DNA of 27,238 bases from Nitrospira sp. UBA2083 (lineage in GTDB: Bacteria; Nitrospirota; Nitrospiria; Nitrospirales; Nitrospiraceae), in assembly GCA_002331625.1 (NCBI GenBank), contig DCZN01000007.1, positions 10,066 through 37,303 on the forward strand, in the 5' to 3' direction. Below are positions 1 through 7,824 of the stretch, piece after piece. Position numbers and translations under genes: made by a program. The notes beneath the pieces are model-generated. The model was given only the letters and a program-made list of their open reading frames with translations. It ran no database searches and was not told where the DNA came from. The stretch's first letter is position 1. Every line of letters starts with the position of its first letter.

Positions 1-1
1 T

Positions 2-34
2 GAAAAAGTGAGGGAAATGTTGGACGCGGCCTGA
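2..34 (+). CDS. Possible C-terminal tail of an upstream gene (partial)
   Basis: Frame 2 reads E-K-V-R-E-M-L-D-A-A followed by TGA at 32-34. This is a plausible amphipathic protein C-terminus running in from the left edge. Only ten codons are visible, so neither the family nor the reality of the gene can be shown. If real, it is convergent with the rhomboid gene, leaving a 26-nt gap. Confidence 0.3.
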   Translation, partial: EKVREMLDAA

Positions 35-60
35 AGCTCTTGGCTGGTTCGAACAATCGG

Positions 61-765
61 TTATTGATCCCAGGTCGAGCGACCCGGGGAAAAGAACTGT
101 ACCTCTTTCCGCTTAAAGAAGCCGATCAGAGCCATCCCCGCTACGAATCCACCGATATGCGCGAAGAAAGCGACCCCACCGCCCGTAGACCCAACACTCA
201 TGCCTCCGCTGACCAGTTGTGTAATGAACCACATCCCTAGGACGATGCCCGCTGGGACCCGGGTCATACCTATTGCCGGGAGCAACACCAAGACGTGTGC
301 ACGTGGAAAGAGGAGGAGATAGGCACCGAGCACGGCAGAAATGGCTCCGCTGGCTCCAACCATCGGGATTTGGGAGGAAGGATCCGTGAGCGCATGGCTC
401 AGCGCGGCGAGAATCCCGGACACGATATAAAAAATGACGAATTTCGCATGACCCATAACGTCTTCGATATTGTTCCCGAAAATCCAGAGGTACAGCATGT
501 TGCCCAACAAATGCATCCACCCTCCGTGCAGAAACATGCTGGTGATGAGGGTCAGGGCAGCGGGAAACGCGACGTCAGCTTCCGCTGGGAGTGAGGCGTG
601 GCCAAAGACGACGGACGGGATGGCACCGTATTGAAAGGCAAAGAGTTCAGCCGCTTCTGGCGGGAGATTTGCTTGGTAGAGAAAGATGATGGCACAGATG
701 GCGATGAACGTCATCGTGACGATGGGGGTCAGCCTGGTTGGATTATCGTCTTGAAGCGGAATCAC
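61..765 (-). CDS. Rhomboid-family intramembrane serine protease
   Basis: This is a 234-residue polytopic inner-membrane protein of the rhomboid (S54) family, which cleaves transmembrane substrates within the bilayer. The catalytic motif G-A-S-G is visible with Ser139, and the partner histidine is His203 in F-A-H-I-G-G. The His85/Asn89 pair in the H-x-x-x-N motif of helix 2 stabilises the oxyanion hole in this family. Six or more hydrophobic segments can be seen, and the size is normal for a compact bacterial rhomboid. The start is GTG at 763-765, only 5 nt after the stop of the DHH gene, so it is probably translated from the same mRNA. The physiological substrate cannot be told from the sequence. 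Confidence 0.93.
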   Translation of the reverse strand: MIPLQDDNPTRLTPIVTMTFIAICAIIFLYQANLPPEAAELFAFQYGAIPSVVFGHASLPAEADVAFPAALTLITSMFLHGGWMHLLGNMLYLWIFGNNIEDVMGHAKFVIFYIVSGILAALSHALTDPSSQIPMVGASGAISAVLGAYLLLFPRAHVLVLLPAIGMTRVPAGIVLGMWFITQLVSGGMSVGSTGGGVAFFAHIGGFVAGMALIGFFKRKEVQFFSPGRSTWDQ

Positions 766-770
766 AACTG

Positions 771-1670
771 TTATCCGTTGAGTAGCCGTCGTTGATCGGC
801 GATGATACGGGGCAATCGAGGATCGGCCGGGAGGGTTCCGTCGGGGTTCAGGGGAACGGAAAATCCCGCGGCATGGGTATGACCCCCGCCTCCAAAGGAG
901 GCAGCGATCGTGCCGACATCCGTTCCATCGGCGCGGGAGCGCATGCTGAAGTAGCGACGGCCATCGCGATCATGCCAGATCAGACAAAAGGGATATCGCG
1001 GCGAAAGCCGCTCACCGATTTGGCTGGTCAGGACCGCACTGTGGACGGAGGGAACGACGACCCCCTGAAATTCAACCAGCGCTGCTTGTGCCGCAAGTTT
1101 CCCGACCAGTTCCTGCTCATAACGAAGGATGGCGCGACCTTCCTGCTCCAGCACCGACTGCGAAAATCCATCCCATAACGTGAAATCGAACGGATACGAG
1201 GCCAACGCCGCATTAATTTCGCGGCTTCCGGGCAAGGCCCAGGTCCAGAGATCCTTGTCTTGAATGTACTGAAGCAGCCAAGGGGCTGCCGACCGATGGG
1301 CCCATTCCCAACCGAGGACGGCCCCGGATTTTGTTTGGTCAAAATAGGCATTCGGAAACCCGTCTAGAATTCTTTCGGCGGTGATATGGTGGTCGAGGAT
1401 GAGCAATTCTTTTGTTTCAGCGGCCATGGCTTCCAAAATAGGCCTGGCATAGCTGAAGTCGACGATCACCACTCGCCGATCTTTGAGATCAGCCGGTGGA
1501 GGTTGGCCATGCTTGACGGGTAAAAAGCTGGCACTCGGAAACTTCTTCCACAGCGCCCACGCGGCTCCAAACCCGTCGGAACAGTCCGCATGATACAGGA
1601 CAACATCCGGGGAACCATGAAATGGTGAAGCCGAGGATACCGGGGCCATAGAGTTGGGAGAGATTACCAT
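771..1670 (-). CDS. DHH-family phosphoesterase
   Basis: This 299-residue protein has the DHH/DHHA1 architecture. The N-terminal metal site shows H27-x-D29-x-x-D32-G, a second aspartate in D71-F-S and the signature D93-H94-H95. The C-terminal DHHA1 nucleic-acid-binding part has a G-G-G-G-H motif near residue 265. Family members of this size are Mn-dependent hydrolases of short oligonucleotides (NrnA/NrnB type) or cyclic dinucleotides; which substrate applies here cannot be decided by reading. It lies 55 nt downstream of the LOG gene and 5 nt upstream of the rhomboid gene, all on the same strand. The ATG at 1668-1670 has no clear Shine-Dalgarno, and an in-frame ATG seven codons later is an alternative start. 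Confidence 0.9.
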   Translation of the reverse strand: MVISPNSMAPVSSASPFHGSPDVVLYHADCSDGFGAAWALWKKFPSASFLPVKHGQPPPADLKDRRVVIVDFSYARPILEAMAAETKELLILDHHITAERILDGFPNAYFDQTKSGAVLGWEWAHRSAAPWLLQYIQDKDLWTWALPGSREINAALASYPFDFTLWDGFSQSVLEQEGRAILRYEQELVGKLAAQAALVEFQGVVVPSVHSAVLTSQIGERLSPRYPFCLIWHDRDGRRYFSMRSRADGTDVGTIAASFGGGGHTHAAGFSVPLNPDGTLPADPRLPRIIADQRRLLNG

Positions 1671-1725
1671 GCTTGGCGAAGGACTGAAAGACGTCCCTCG
1701 CGTCTGGGTGCAGAAACAGAAAGGA

Positions 1726-2781
1726 CTACAAGTCGTTCAGATGACCGATCAGTTGGCGAAGTCGTCCGGCACTGCGGCGGTTAAAATTGAACACGAGTCG
1801 AGGCAGTTCCCGGAGGGTTGGTTCGTCGACTTCCTCTTCAAGCGGGCCTCGCAGTTCAAATGTACCCTCGGAGAGCAGATCGGAGAATTGCGCTCGGACC
1901 TGCTCGAGTTGTTCCAAAGACATAGTTCGTTTCAGTCGCATGGCCAGCAGACGTCCCACAAACCGCATTGAATGATAACGGCGGTAGAATCGGAGAATAT
2001 AGCGTACTGCGGCGTCTGCCGAGTCCACAATGGCGAAGAGATTCATATCTTCTTCGTTGATCAGTTTGCGCTTCAAGAGTTGTCGCGTAATGAAGGCCGC
2101 CCAATCGTCCCAATAATCGCAGCCGGGCGCTTGAAGGCAAACAATCGGTTGAGGATCACTCTTGCCGGTCTGGGCCAGCGTGAGGATTTCAAAGCCTTCG
2201 TCATGTGTGCCGAATCCTCCGGGGAACAGCGCGATGGCGTTCGCTTCCTTTTGGAACATCAACTTGCGGGTGAAAAAGTACTTGAAGGTGATCAACTTCG
2301 GGTCGTCGGCGATGGTTGAATTGGGACCTTGTTCGAACGGCAACATGATATTGACGCCGAAGCTGTTCTCCCGTCCTGCACCCTCTTGCGACGCACGCAT
2401 GATTCCATCCGCGCCTCCCGTGATGACCATGAAACCCTCTCGGACGATGGCTTGGGCGAACTGGTGGGCCAACTGATAATTGGGATCGTCGGAAGGGGTC
2501 CGCGCCGAACCGAAGATGCTGACTTTCTGCCGATTACGATAGCCGTGGAACACACCAAATGCATGACGGAGTTCTTTGACCGCGCGGTTCACGATCTTCA
2601 CATCCAGAAGATCCAGCTGGGCATCATGAAGCTTTAACAGTCCCGTCAGCAGCTCTTTCATCAGTGCAGCATGGAGGTCGTCTTCGGGACTATTCAGCAG
2701 GGTGCTGATCTGCTGGAGAATGTCCTCTCGCGACAAGGAGGAACGGGGTCGAGTCGACGCAAGCTTACCGGCCGTATTCAT
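1726..2781 (-). CDS. LOG-family (Rossmann-fold) nucleotide phosphoribohydrolase-like protein
   Basis: The predicted 351-residue protein carries both LOG-family signatures: a G-G-A-D-G-I-M glycine loop at about 122-128 and P-G-G-F-G-T-x-x-E at 187-195. These bind the nucleotide monophosphate and give the catalytic glutamate and arginine region. Characterised relatives hydrolyse cytokinin riboside monophosphates or purine nucleotide monophosphates, and older annotations call them lysine decarboxylase. The protein is longer than the about 190-aa LOG enzymes, with about 85 extra N-terminal residues (mostly helical) and a C-terminal extension of about 100. I chose ATG 2779-2781 over the upstream TTG at 2818-2820 because AAGGA lies 5 nt before it. 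It is followed by the DHH gene after 55 nt. Confidence 0.88.
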   Translation of the reverse strand: MNTAGKLASTRPRSSLSREDILQQISTLLNSPEDDLHAALMKELLTGLLKLHDAQLDLLDVKIVNRAVKELRHAFGVFHGYRNRQKVSIFGSARTPSDDPNYQLAHQFAQAIVREGFMVITGGADGIMRASQEGAGRENSFGVNIMLPFEQGPNSTIADDPKLITFKYFFTRKLMFQKEANAIALFPGGFGTHDEGFEILTLAQTGKSDPQPIVCLQAPGCDYWDDWAAFITRQLLKRKLINEEDMNLFAIVDSADAAVRYILRFYRRYHSMRFVGRLLAMRLKRTMSLEQLEQVRAQFSDLLSEGTFELRGPLEEEVDEPTLRELPRLVFNFNRRSAGRLRQLIGHLNDL

Positions 2782-2786
2782 AGGTG

Positions 2787-2791
2787 TCCTT
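2787..2791 (-). promoter_or_regulatory. Ribosome binding site deciding the LOG-family start
   Basis: AAGGA on the minus strand is separated from ATG 2779-2781 by 5 nt. The longer frame would begin with TTG at 2818-2820 and has no comparable site. Confidence 0.7.
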
Positions 2792-2862
2792 TTGAGCGTA
2801 TGAGACGAAAATTCTATCAACTGATCGGGCCTTGGTCAAAGATTGATGAAAACCTGAGCAGT

Positions 2863-3639
2863 CTAGGATGAGCTGAATGACGGAGGGAGATTCGACAGCA
2901 CCCACGCTTTGATTCGGGATTGATCGGCCGGAGAAAGGTCAAGAAATTGGACCTCGACGCCGGGAGGGGTAGACAGGATGGAGGGCGTCGCGCCTGACAC
3001 GGCCTCAATTCTGGCATTATTCAACACCGTTCCCCGTATCGTGAGCGGACTCATTGCTTCTGTAAGGGAGAAGCTCAAGATGACTTTGGTTCCAGGCAAC
3101 AATAACGCGGGAGACGCCACCGATGCGCCGGCATGGCTGAGTTGGGTAATGGCGACCTGGTGGTCCGCTCCCACTCCCTCTCCATCCATCACACTGATGG
3201 TCGCCGAAATGTTTGCCGCACATCGCTTTGGTGATAGCACAAGGTCTCGAGCGGTCAGGACCCCCACGGGTTGCTCTTGCTTGGTGACGATGAGAATCGG
3301 CGTGCCGGTGGACATCATCAGCGTCGAAGCTTCCTCCATCGCTCGATCATATTCGATGAATTGGACCGGCCGTGTCATGATCGTCCGGACTTCAATGTCA
3401 TCAGGTTCGAGCCCCTGAGCCACGACTTTCTTTACGATGTCGGTGGGAGTCATGAGTCCAAAGCGTGACTCGGAGTCCTTCACGAGGAGGCAAGGCATCC
3501 GTTCGCGTTCTAAGAGGGATGCCGCTTCGGTGACCGATACATCGCCGGGAATCTGGACTACGCCGGGTGTCATCATGTGCGCAACCAGGATAGTCTGTGG
3601 ATCGGCTCCCTTTGCCTGTTGATCGTTCTTGTCGAGCAT
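2863..3639 (-). CDS. CBS-domain pair with C-terminal PilZ-like domain
   Basis: In this 258-residue cytosolic protein, residues about 20-135 form two CBS repeats. The repeats show the usual M-T/I-M-T-R-P starts, and each ends in a G-V-L-T-A-R-D / G-L-M-T-P-T-D type segment that typically binds adenosine nucleotides. Residues about 139-245 resemble a PilZ beta-barrel. The c-di-GMP motifs look degraded: R139-C-x-x-N where R-x-x-x-R is expected, and Q166-L-S-H-x-G where D/N-x-S-x-x-G is expected. Ligand binding by the PilZ part is therefore doubtful. The ATG at 3637-3639 has AGAGGA about 12 nt upstream, slightly far. The combination suggests a protein that senses adenylate nucleotides and possibly a second messenger; the target is unknown. 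Confidence 0.82.
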   Translation of the reverse strand: MLDKNDQQAKGADPQTILVAHMMTPGVVQIPGDVSVTEAASLLERERMPCLLVKDSESRFGLMTPTDIVKKVVAQGLEPDDIEVRTIMTRPVQFIEYDRAMEEASTLMMSTGTPILIVTKQEQPVGVLTARDLVLSPKRCAANISATISVMDGEGVGADHQVAITQLSHAGASVASPALLLPGTKVILSFSLTEAMSPLTIRGTVLNNARIEAVSGATPSILSTPPGVEVQFLDLSPADQSRIKAWVLSNLPPSFSSS

Positions 3640-3699
3640 CTGTCAGCCAGGTCCTCTGTTGTCACAAATTTGCCCTCCTGGCCGCCGTAATGTATGGCA

Positions 3700-3708
3700 A
3701 GTATAGCA
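3700..3708 (-). promoter_or_regulatory. Extended -10 promoter for the CBS-PilZ gene
   Basis: The minus strand reads TGC-TATACT, an extended -10 element with five of six consensus bases. Transcription would begin near 3693, giving a leader of about 55 nt. No good -35 box is visible 17 nt upstream. Confidence 0.4.
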
Positions 3709-3742
3709 GAAGCCTCTTGGGAGCCATGATGAGTCAAAAGCC

Positions 3743-3772
3743 TTGTCATTCAATGGTTTGACGGCATACACT
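3743..3772 (+). promoter_or_regulatory. Promoter of the MNIO-dus-maf operon
   Basis: TTGTCA (3743-3748) and TACACT (3767-3772) are spaced by 18 nt, a plausible housekeeping promoter. Transcription would start near 3779, leaving about 29 nt before ATG 3808. This argues against the GTG at 3784 as the start. Confidence 0.45.
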
Positions 3773-3807
3773 AGAGACAAATTGTGACCGTTTTGGAGCA
3801 CAGGATA

Positions 3808-5295
3808 ATGGGTCGTGGAGAGTCCGTTCATCAAGAGTTCCTTCGTCGGCTTGGGGCCATTCCCATACATGGTGTGGGGTTGTCCGTGGACGTCCACGCT
3901 CCGGATTTTGCTAGCTTGCGGCGAAATCTACTAGAACGTCAAGTACCGCCGGCCTACTTTGAAGTTTTTTGTAGTACGGCGAAAGCCTTGGAGTCTGTAA
4001 GAAAAGAGGCCGGAGAAGGCCTCCTGACTTATCATGGCGAGGGGCTCTGGATTACGCACCCCGGCGTGGCGGAGTCTCAATCCTTTCAACGGGCCGTTCA
4101 TGAAGCGGGCGAACATCTCCAGATCTTGCAGAGTGCCTGGCTCAACCACGAATGTGCCGCGAAGTTTCTGGCAGGGTATTACTACGGCACCTACCTGCCT
4201 CCCTTGTATACTCGCCAAAGCGCGGAAGTCATCGCTGACAATACAACGGTGCTCCAACGTTTGCTTGATGACCAATGTCGTACGGCGAATGGGAGCACGC
4301 CGTTGGTCCTACTCGAAATGCCGCCACTCACGTACTTTGTCGCGGGGACAGTATCCATCCCAACCTTTTATCAGGTTGTCTGCGACCAGTCACCCTGCGG
4401 TCTCGTGCTCGATGTCGGCCACCTCTGGACGGTGTTTCGCTATACCGGTGCATATCGGGTTCTGACTCTCCCTCAGTTTGTCGAGGCATTTCTCAATGCA
4501 TTCCCGATGGATCGCGTCGTGGAGATTCACGTCGCGGGTCTGGACATCCATCCATCACACCGAGCGCGTACGACTCAGCTGGTAGGCCAAACAGATGGGA
4601 CTGCGCTTCCTGCATGGACGGATGCGCATGCTGTCCCCATTCCACCGGTCTTGTTCGAGATGCTCGATCAAATTCTGAGCCATCCGCAACTGACCAGCCT
4701 CAGGGGGATGGCCTTAGAAGTGGACGCCAAGCCAACCGAATTAATCGTGGAGGAATTTGCGGCTTTCTCCCAGCGCTATGCGTCGGTATTCCCACGGATT
4801 AGTGGGAGTGAGACGATGGGATGTGGATCCATAGAGAGTCCGGTTCAGGAGCCGGTGCATGCTGCTTCGGCAACGGAATCGTTGGAAGAGGCTTACGACC
4901 GCTATGTTCGTGTCGTGCTGGGGAAAGCCGAGCCAACGGGCTTGGAATGGAGCCAAAACCCAGGCTGCGCCCAAGACTTGGATCTCTATCGGTTCGTGTA
5001 TCTTCCATACGAAATTCTTCATTGGGGAGGAGACCTCGCAGACATGTTCGTGGCATCCCATCGCCGGCTTCGCGAACGAGGGATATCACTTGAAGGATTT
5101 GTGGCCTTCTGGTTCCGCGACCCTCTGCCGCTCGTCGAACCCTACGATTTCTTTTTACTGAAAGTGGAACGGTTCGTGGATTTTATCCGTGAGGTTGCTC
5201 CTGATTTGGAAGCGCTGGCCGAAAGCGAGGCCGAGGGGCTTCGGCAGGCCTACTGCCTTGTGAACGAACCGACGCCTTCACTGCAAGTGAGTTGA
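3808..5295 (+). CDS. DUF692 / MNIO-type metalloenzyme with additional C-terminal domain
   Basis: Residues about 15-325 (495 aa from this start) match the DUF692 TIM-barrel family, now called multinuclear non-heme iron-dependent oxidases (MbnB and TglH are characterised). Likely metal ligands are in place: H76 (Y-H-G-E-G-L), E170 (L-L-E-M-P-P), D202/H205 (L-D-V-G-H-L-W), H241 (E-I-H-V-A-G), D272-x-H274, and E304-x-D306. Characterised members modify cysteines of small peptides. Residues about 330-495 form a further domain rich in aromatic and acidic residues that I do not recognise; such partners are usually separate proteins. ATG 3808 has TGGAG 9 nt upstream; a GTG at 3784 is the alternative. 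The stop is 1 nt before dus. No cysteine-rich precursor gene is visible nearby, so the substrate is unknown. Confidence 0.8.
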   Translation: MGRGESVHQEFLRRLGAIPIHGVGLSVDVHAPDFASLRRNLLERQVPPAYFEVFCSTAKALESVRKEAGEGLLTYHGEGLWITHPGVAESQSFQRAVHEAGEHLQILQSAWLNHECAAKFLAGYYYGTYLPPLYTRQSAEVIADNTTVLQRLLDDQCRTANGSTPLVLLEMPPLTYFVAGTVSIPTFYQVVCDQSPCGLVLDVGHLWTVFRYTGAYRVLTLPQFVEAFLNAFPMDRVVEIHVAGLDIHPSHRARTTQLVGQTDGTALPAWTDAHAVPIPPVLFEMLDQILSHPQLTSLRGMALEVDAKPTELIVEEFAAFSQRYASVFPRISGSETMGCGSIESPVQEPVHAASATESLEEAYDRYVRVVLGKAEPTGLEWSQNPGCAQDLDLYRFVYLPYEILHWGGDLADMFVASHRRLRERGISLEGFVAFWFRDPLPLVEPYDFFLLKVERFVDFIREVAPDLEALAESEAEGLRQAYCLVNEPTPSLQVS

Positions 5296-5296
5296 T

Positions 5297-6472
5297 ATGA
5301 ATTTCTGGCAGCACCTTCCCCGACCGATCATCGGACTGTCGCCGATGGATGGCGTGACCGACGCCTGTTTCCGCTCCGTCATCGCTCGCCAGGGTAGGCC
5401 GGACGTGACATTCACGGAGTTTACGCATGTTCATGATGTCTGCCGCGGGCCGGAGGTTCATTTAGAGACACTTCTGTACAGCGAAATCGAGCGGCCGATC
5501 GTTGCACAGCTCTATGGGAACGACCCCGATCTGTTCTATCTGGCCGCCCAAGCCGTCTGCGAATTGGGATTTGATGGGCTGGATATCAACATGGGCTGCC
5601 CATCGAAGAGCGTCTCATCGTCCGGGTCCGGGGCGGGGCTGATCCGCACCCCTGAACTGGCCCGCAGGATCATGCAGGCGGCCAAACGTGGCATCACGGA
5701 TTGGGCAGCTGGGCAGACCCTTGAACAAGCAGGGTTCAAGTCCGCGCGGGTCGAGATCTTTGAACGGATGAATCGTCAGCGCGGCAGTGCGACGGTGAGT
5801 CAACGAGAGCTGCTGCCCCTTTCCGTGAAGACCAGGCTCGGCTATGAGTCCGTGATGGTGGAAGAGTGGATCGAACAGCTCATGCTGGAACAGCCGACAG
5901 CCATTTCACTTCATGGCCGGACACTGAAACAGATGTACCGAGGTTCGGCGGACTGGTCGGCCATTGCGCGAGCAGCTGAGTTGGTCAAAGGAACCGGGAC
6001 GTTGCTCCTGGGGAACGGAGATATCCAGAGTCTCGACGACCTTTCAGCGCGGGTTCGAGAAACGGGAGTCGATGGTGCCCTCGTTGGGCGGGGAGTGCTG
6101 GGTGCACCGTGGTTCTTTCGTGCTAAGGAGCTAGCTCGGGGGCAAGTCGGTGGCGGGATCGCCCCTGAGCCCGGAGTGCATCCCAGCGACGTTTCGCTAC
6201 ACGAACGGTTTTCAGTCCTCCTCGACCATGCTAAACAGTTCGCAGAGCTCTTCGGCCAGAAGCAGTTCTATCGGATGCGGAAACATCTCGGTTGGTATTG
6301 CAAGGGCTTCCCGCATGCTGCTTCGCTTCGCGCTCAGATGGTGCGTGTCTCGTCTGTCGAAGAACTCCAATCCATTCTCGACTCGTTTCAGACGCGACCG
6401 CAGACTACGGTAGAGCTTCATTATGATGAAGCAGCTGATGAGGCCAGCATGCTGGCGTCACGATGCAGCTAG
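5297..6472 (+). CDS. tRNA-dihydrouridine synthase family protein
   Basis: This FMN-dependent enzyme family reduces specific uridines in tRNA. The 391-residue protein shows the whole family pattern: L-S-P-M-D-G-V-T-D near the N-terminus, A-Q-L-Y-G-N-D, the catalytic cysteine in D-I-N-M-G-C-P-S-K, S-V-K-T-R-L-G, H-G-R-T and G-N-G-D-I, and finally G-R-G-V-L-G-A-P-W with the phosphate-binding loop. About 45 residues between the post-cysteine helix and S-V-K-T-R look like an insertion relative to compact Dus proteins. The early T-E-F motif recalls the DusC branch, but I would not assign A, B or C. It starts 1 nt after the MNIO stop and overlaps maf by 10 nt, so the three genes are surely co-transcribed. 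Confidence 0.93.
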   Translation: MNFWQHLPRPIIGLSPMDGVTDACFRSVIARQGRPDVTFTEFTHVHDVCRGPEVHLETLLYSEIERPIVAQLYGNDPDLFYLAAQAVCELGFDGLDINMGCPSKSVSSSGSGAGLIRTPELARRIMQAAKRGITDWAAGQTLEQAGFKSARVEIFERMNRQRGSATVSQRELLPLSVKTRLGYESVMVEEWIEQLMLEQPTAISLHGRTLKQMYRGSADWSAIARAAELVKGTGTLLLGNGDIQSLDDLSARVRETGVDGALVGRGVLGAPWFFRAKELARGQVGGGIAPEPGVHPSDVSLHERFSVLLDHAKQFAELFGQKQFYRMRKHLGWYCKGFPHAASLRAQMVRVSSVEELQSILDSFQTRPQTTVELHYDEAADEASMLASRCS

Positions 6473-7095
6473 TGCTGGCGTCGAGTTCGCCACGCCGCAA
6501 AGAACTGCTTGAATTGCTCGGACTGTCCTTTGAGGTGTATCCGTCGGAGTTTGACGAGCTTCCAACGAACGGACTCTCACCGCTTGAACAGGTCAAGCAC
6601 TTCGCACTTGAGAAGGCGCGATGTGTCGCCCAAGCTCGACCACACGATATCATTCTCGGCAGCGATACTGTGATAGAGCTCGACGGCCGGCTGTTGGGAA
6701 AGCCGCTTGATCTGTCGGACGCACGCATCATGCTGACTCGCCTGGCCGGACGAGGCCATCGCGTCCACACGGCTGTGGCGCTCCGTCATCATGAGCGGGG
6801 GATCGACGAGGTAGACGTCGCCACGACGCTCGTGGTCATGAGAGCTGATGTCGAGGGTGCGTATGATCGGTACCTTGCGTCAAAAGAATCGCTGGGCAAG
6901 GCCGGTGCCTACGCGATTCAGGGACGTGGTGGAGATCTGGTGGAACGGATCGAGGGCGACTACACCACCGTGGTGGGATTACCGCTGAAGCTGGTGGCTC
7001 ACCTGCTGCAATCCGTCGGGTATCCCATTCCCTTCGATGTCGACGACCTGTACAAGCGCAAGCCCTATGCGAACTGGAGTCGCTTTGTTCCGTGA
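6463..7095 (+). CDS. maf: Maf-family nucleoside triphosphate pyrophosphatase
   Basis: This 210-residue cytosolic house-cleaning enzyme hydrolyses dTTP/UTP-like or modified nucleotides to monophosphate and pyrophosphate. The N-terminus L-V-L-A-S-S-S-P-R-R-K-E-L-L is the Maf signature. The catalytic S-D-T-V-I lies near residue 67, and K-A-G-A-Y-A-I-Q-G near 147 places it in the YhdE (dTTPase/UTPase) branch rather than the YceF branch. Length is normal. The ATG lies inside the end of dus with a 10-nt overlap, which implies translational coupling. A separate promoter for the next gene starts immediately after the stop. Confidence 0.95.
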   Translation: MQLVLASSSPRRKELLELLGLSFEVYPSEFDELPTNGLSPLEQVKHFALEKARCVAQARPHDIILGSDTVIELDGRLLGKPLDLSDARIMLTRLAGRGHRVHTAVALRHHERGIDEVDVATTLVVMRADVEGAYDRYLASKESLGKAGAYAIQGRGGDLVERIEGDYTTVVGLPLKLVAHLLQSVGYPIPFDVDDLYKRKPYANWSRFVP

Positions 7096-7124
7096 TTGCA
7101 AAGGCCTCACGGATTCCCTACAAT
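7096..7124 (+). promoter_or_regulatory. Promoter of the secreted protein gene after maf
   Basis: TTGCAA (7096-7101) and TACAAT (7119-7124) are separated by exactly 17 nt. Five of six bases match the consensus in the -10 box and four of six in the -35 box. The predicted transcription start near 7131 gives a leader of about 40 nt to ATG 7171 and rules out the upstream TTG start at 7096. Confidence 0.6.
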
Positions 7125-7170
7125 GACGCGCGGATCATCGGTTTCCTGCCGGTTGGAGCATAGAGAACTC

Positions 7171-7824
7171 ATGGTTGTCTGGGGAAAGCGCACAGCTGCG
7201 GCGGTGCTTGGACTCACTGGAAGCCTAGTATTAGGGAGCAGTGCCGTGTGGGCGATCGATGTCAATTTGTCATCGGAAGAAGCCCACAAAGCGCTCGAAA
7301 CCGGACGCGTCCCGATTGAAAAAGCCAATTCCCAAGAAGAGGTAAAAAAAGTCCTCCAGCAGGCGTCGCTCGTGACTCGTGTCGGCGCCGATCCCGAAAC
7401 AGATCCCTGCGGGGCAAGCGCCGTGCTCAGGACCAAGCGCTACCGGCTGGAAGCCTTCGGTCGCCAAGAGGCGGCAGAATCGAAGAAGCGGAAGACGGAT
7501 GTGCGCATGCCCGAAGAGTTCATCCAGAAAGTGATGGACATGCCCAACATGGAGATCGAGGTCCAGTTGTGCGGCGATGATGAGTATTTCGCCGAGGGTT
7601 CCGTGATTGAGTTGCAGCAAGGATCGAAGCGCATCAAGCCCATCGACACAGGGAAGGCCGAACGGGGGCGCAAGAACGAAACGAACGGTCCAGCATTCCG
7701 ATCTCGGTTCACTGCCGTGTTTGCCTACGAACAGTTCGACCCCAACGCCTCATCGGTCTTCGTCGTGAACCTGCAAGATGGCAAAGAGATCAGAATCCCT
7801 GCCGAGTTCTCCAAAGTGAAGTGA
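7171..7824 (+). CDS. Secreted protein of unknown function
   Basis: I do not recognise the family. Starting at ATG 7171, the 217-residue product begins with a clear Sec signal peptide: a short basic n-region (W-G-K-R), a hydrophobic core, and cleavage after A-V-W-A near residue 28. The mature part is charged and soluble, with a lysine/glutamate-rich stretch around residues 115-130. Two cysteines are present, one in D-P-C-G and one in Q-L-C-G, and could form a disulfide. The C-terminal half looks beta-rich (E-I-E-V-Q-L-C, V-F-V-V-N-L) and ends by describing a small barrel or sandwich. A longer frame begins with TTG at 7096 but overlaps the gene's own promoter. A periplasmic location is an inference. 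Confidence 0.7.
   Translation: MVVWGKRTAAAVLGLTGSLVLGSSAVWAIDVNLSSEEAHKALETGRVPIEKANSQEEVKKVLQQASLVTRVGADPETDPCGASAVLRTKRYRLEAFGRQEAAESKKRKTDVRMPEEFIQKVMDMPNMEIEVQLCGDDEYFAEGSVIELQQGSKRIKPIDTGKAERGRKNETNGPAFRSRFTAVFAYEQFDPNASSVFVVNLQDGKEIRIPAEFSKVK

Noticed and set aside
3643..3897. 84-codon minus-strand frame across the MNIO promoter and start
   Set aside because: It overlaps both promoters and the start of a well-supported gene. Its two cysteines made me consider a peptide substrate, but composition and position do not fit.
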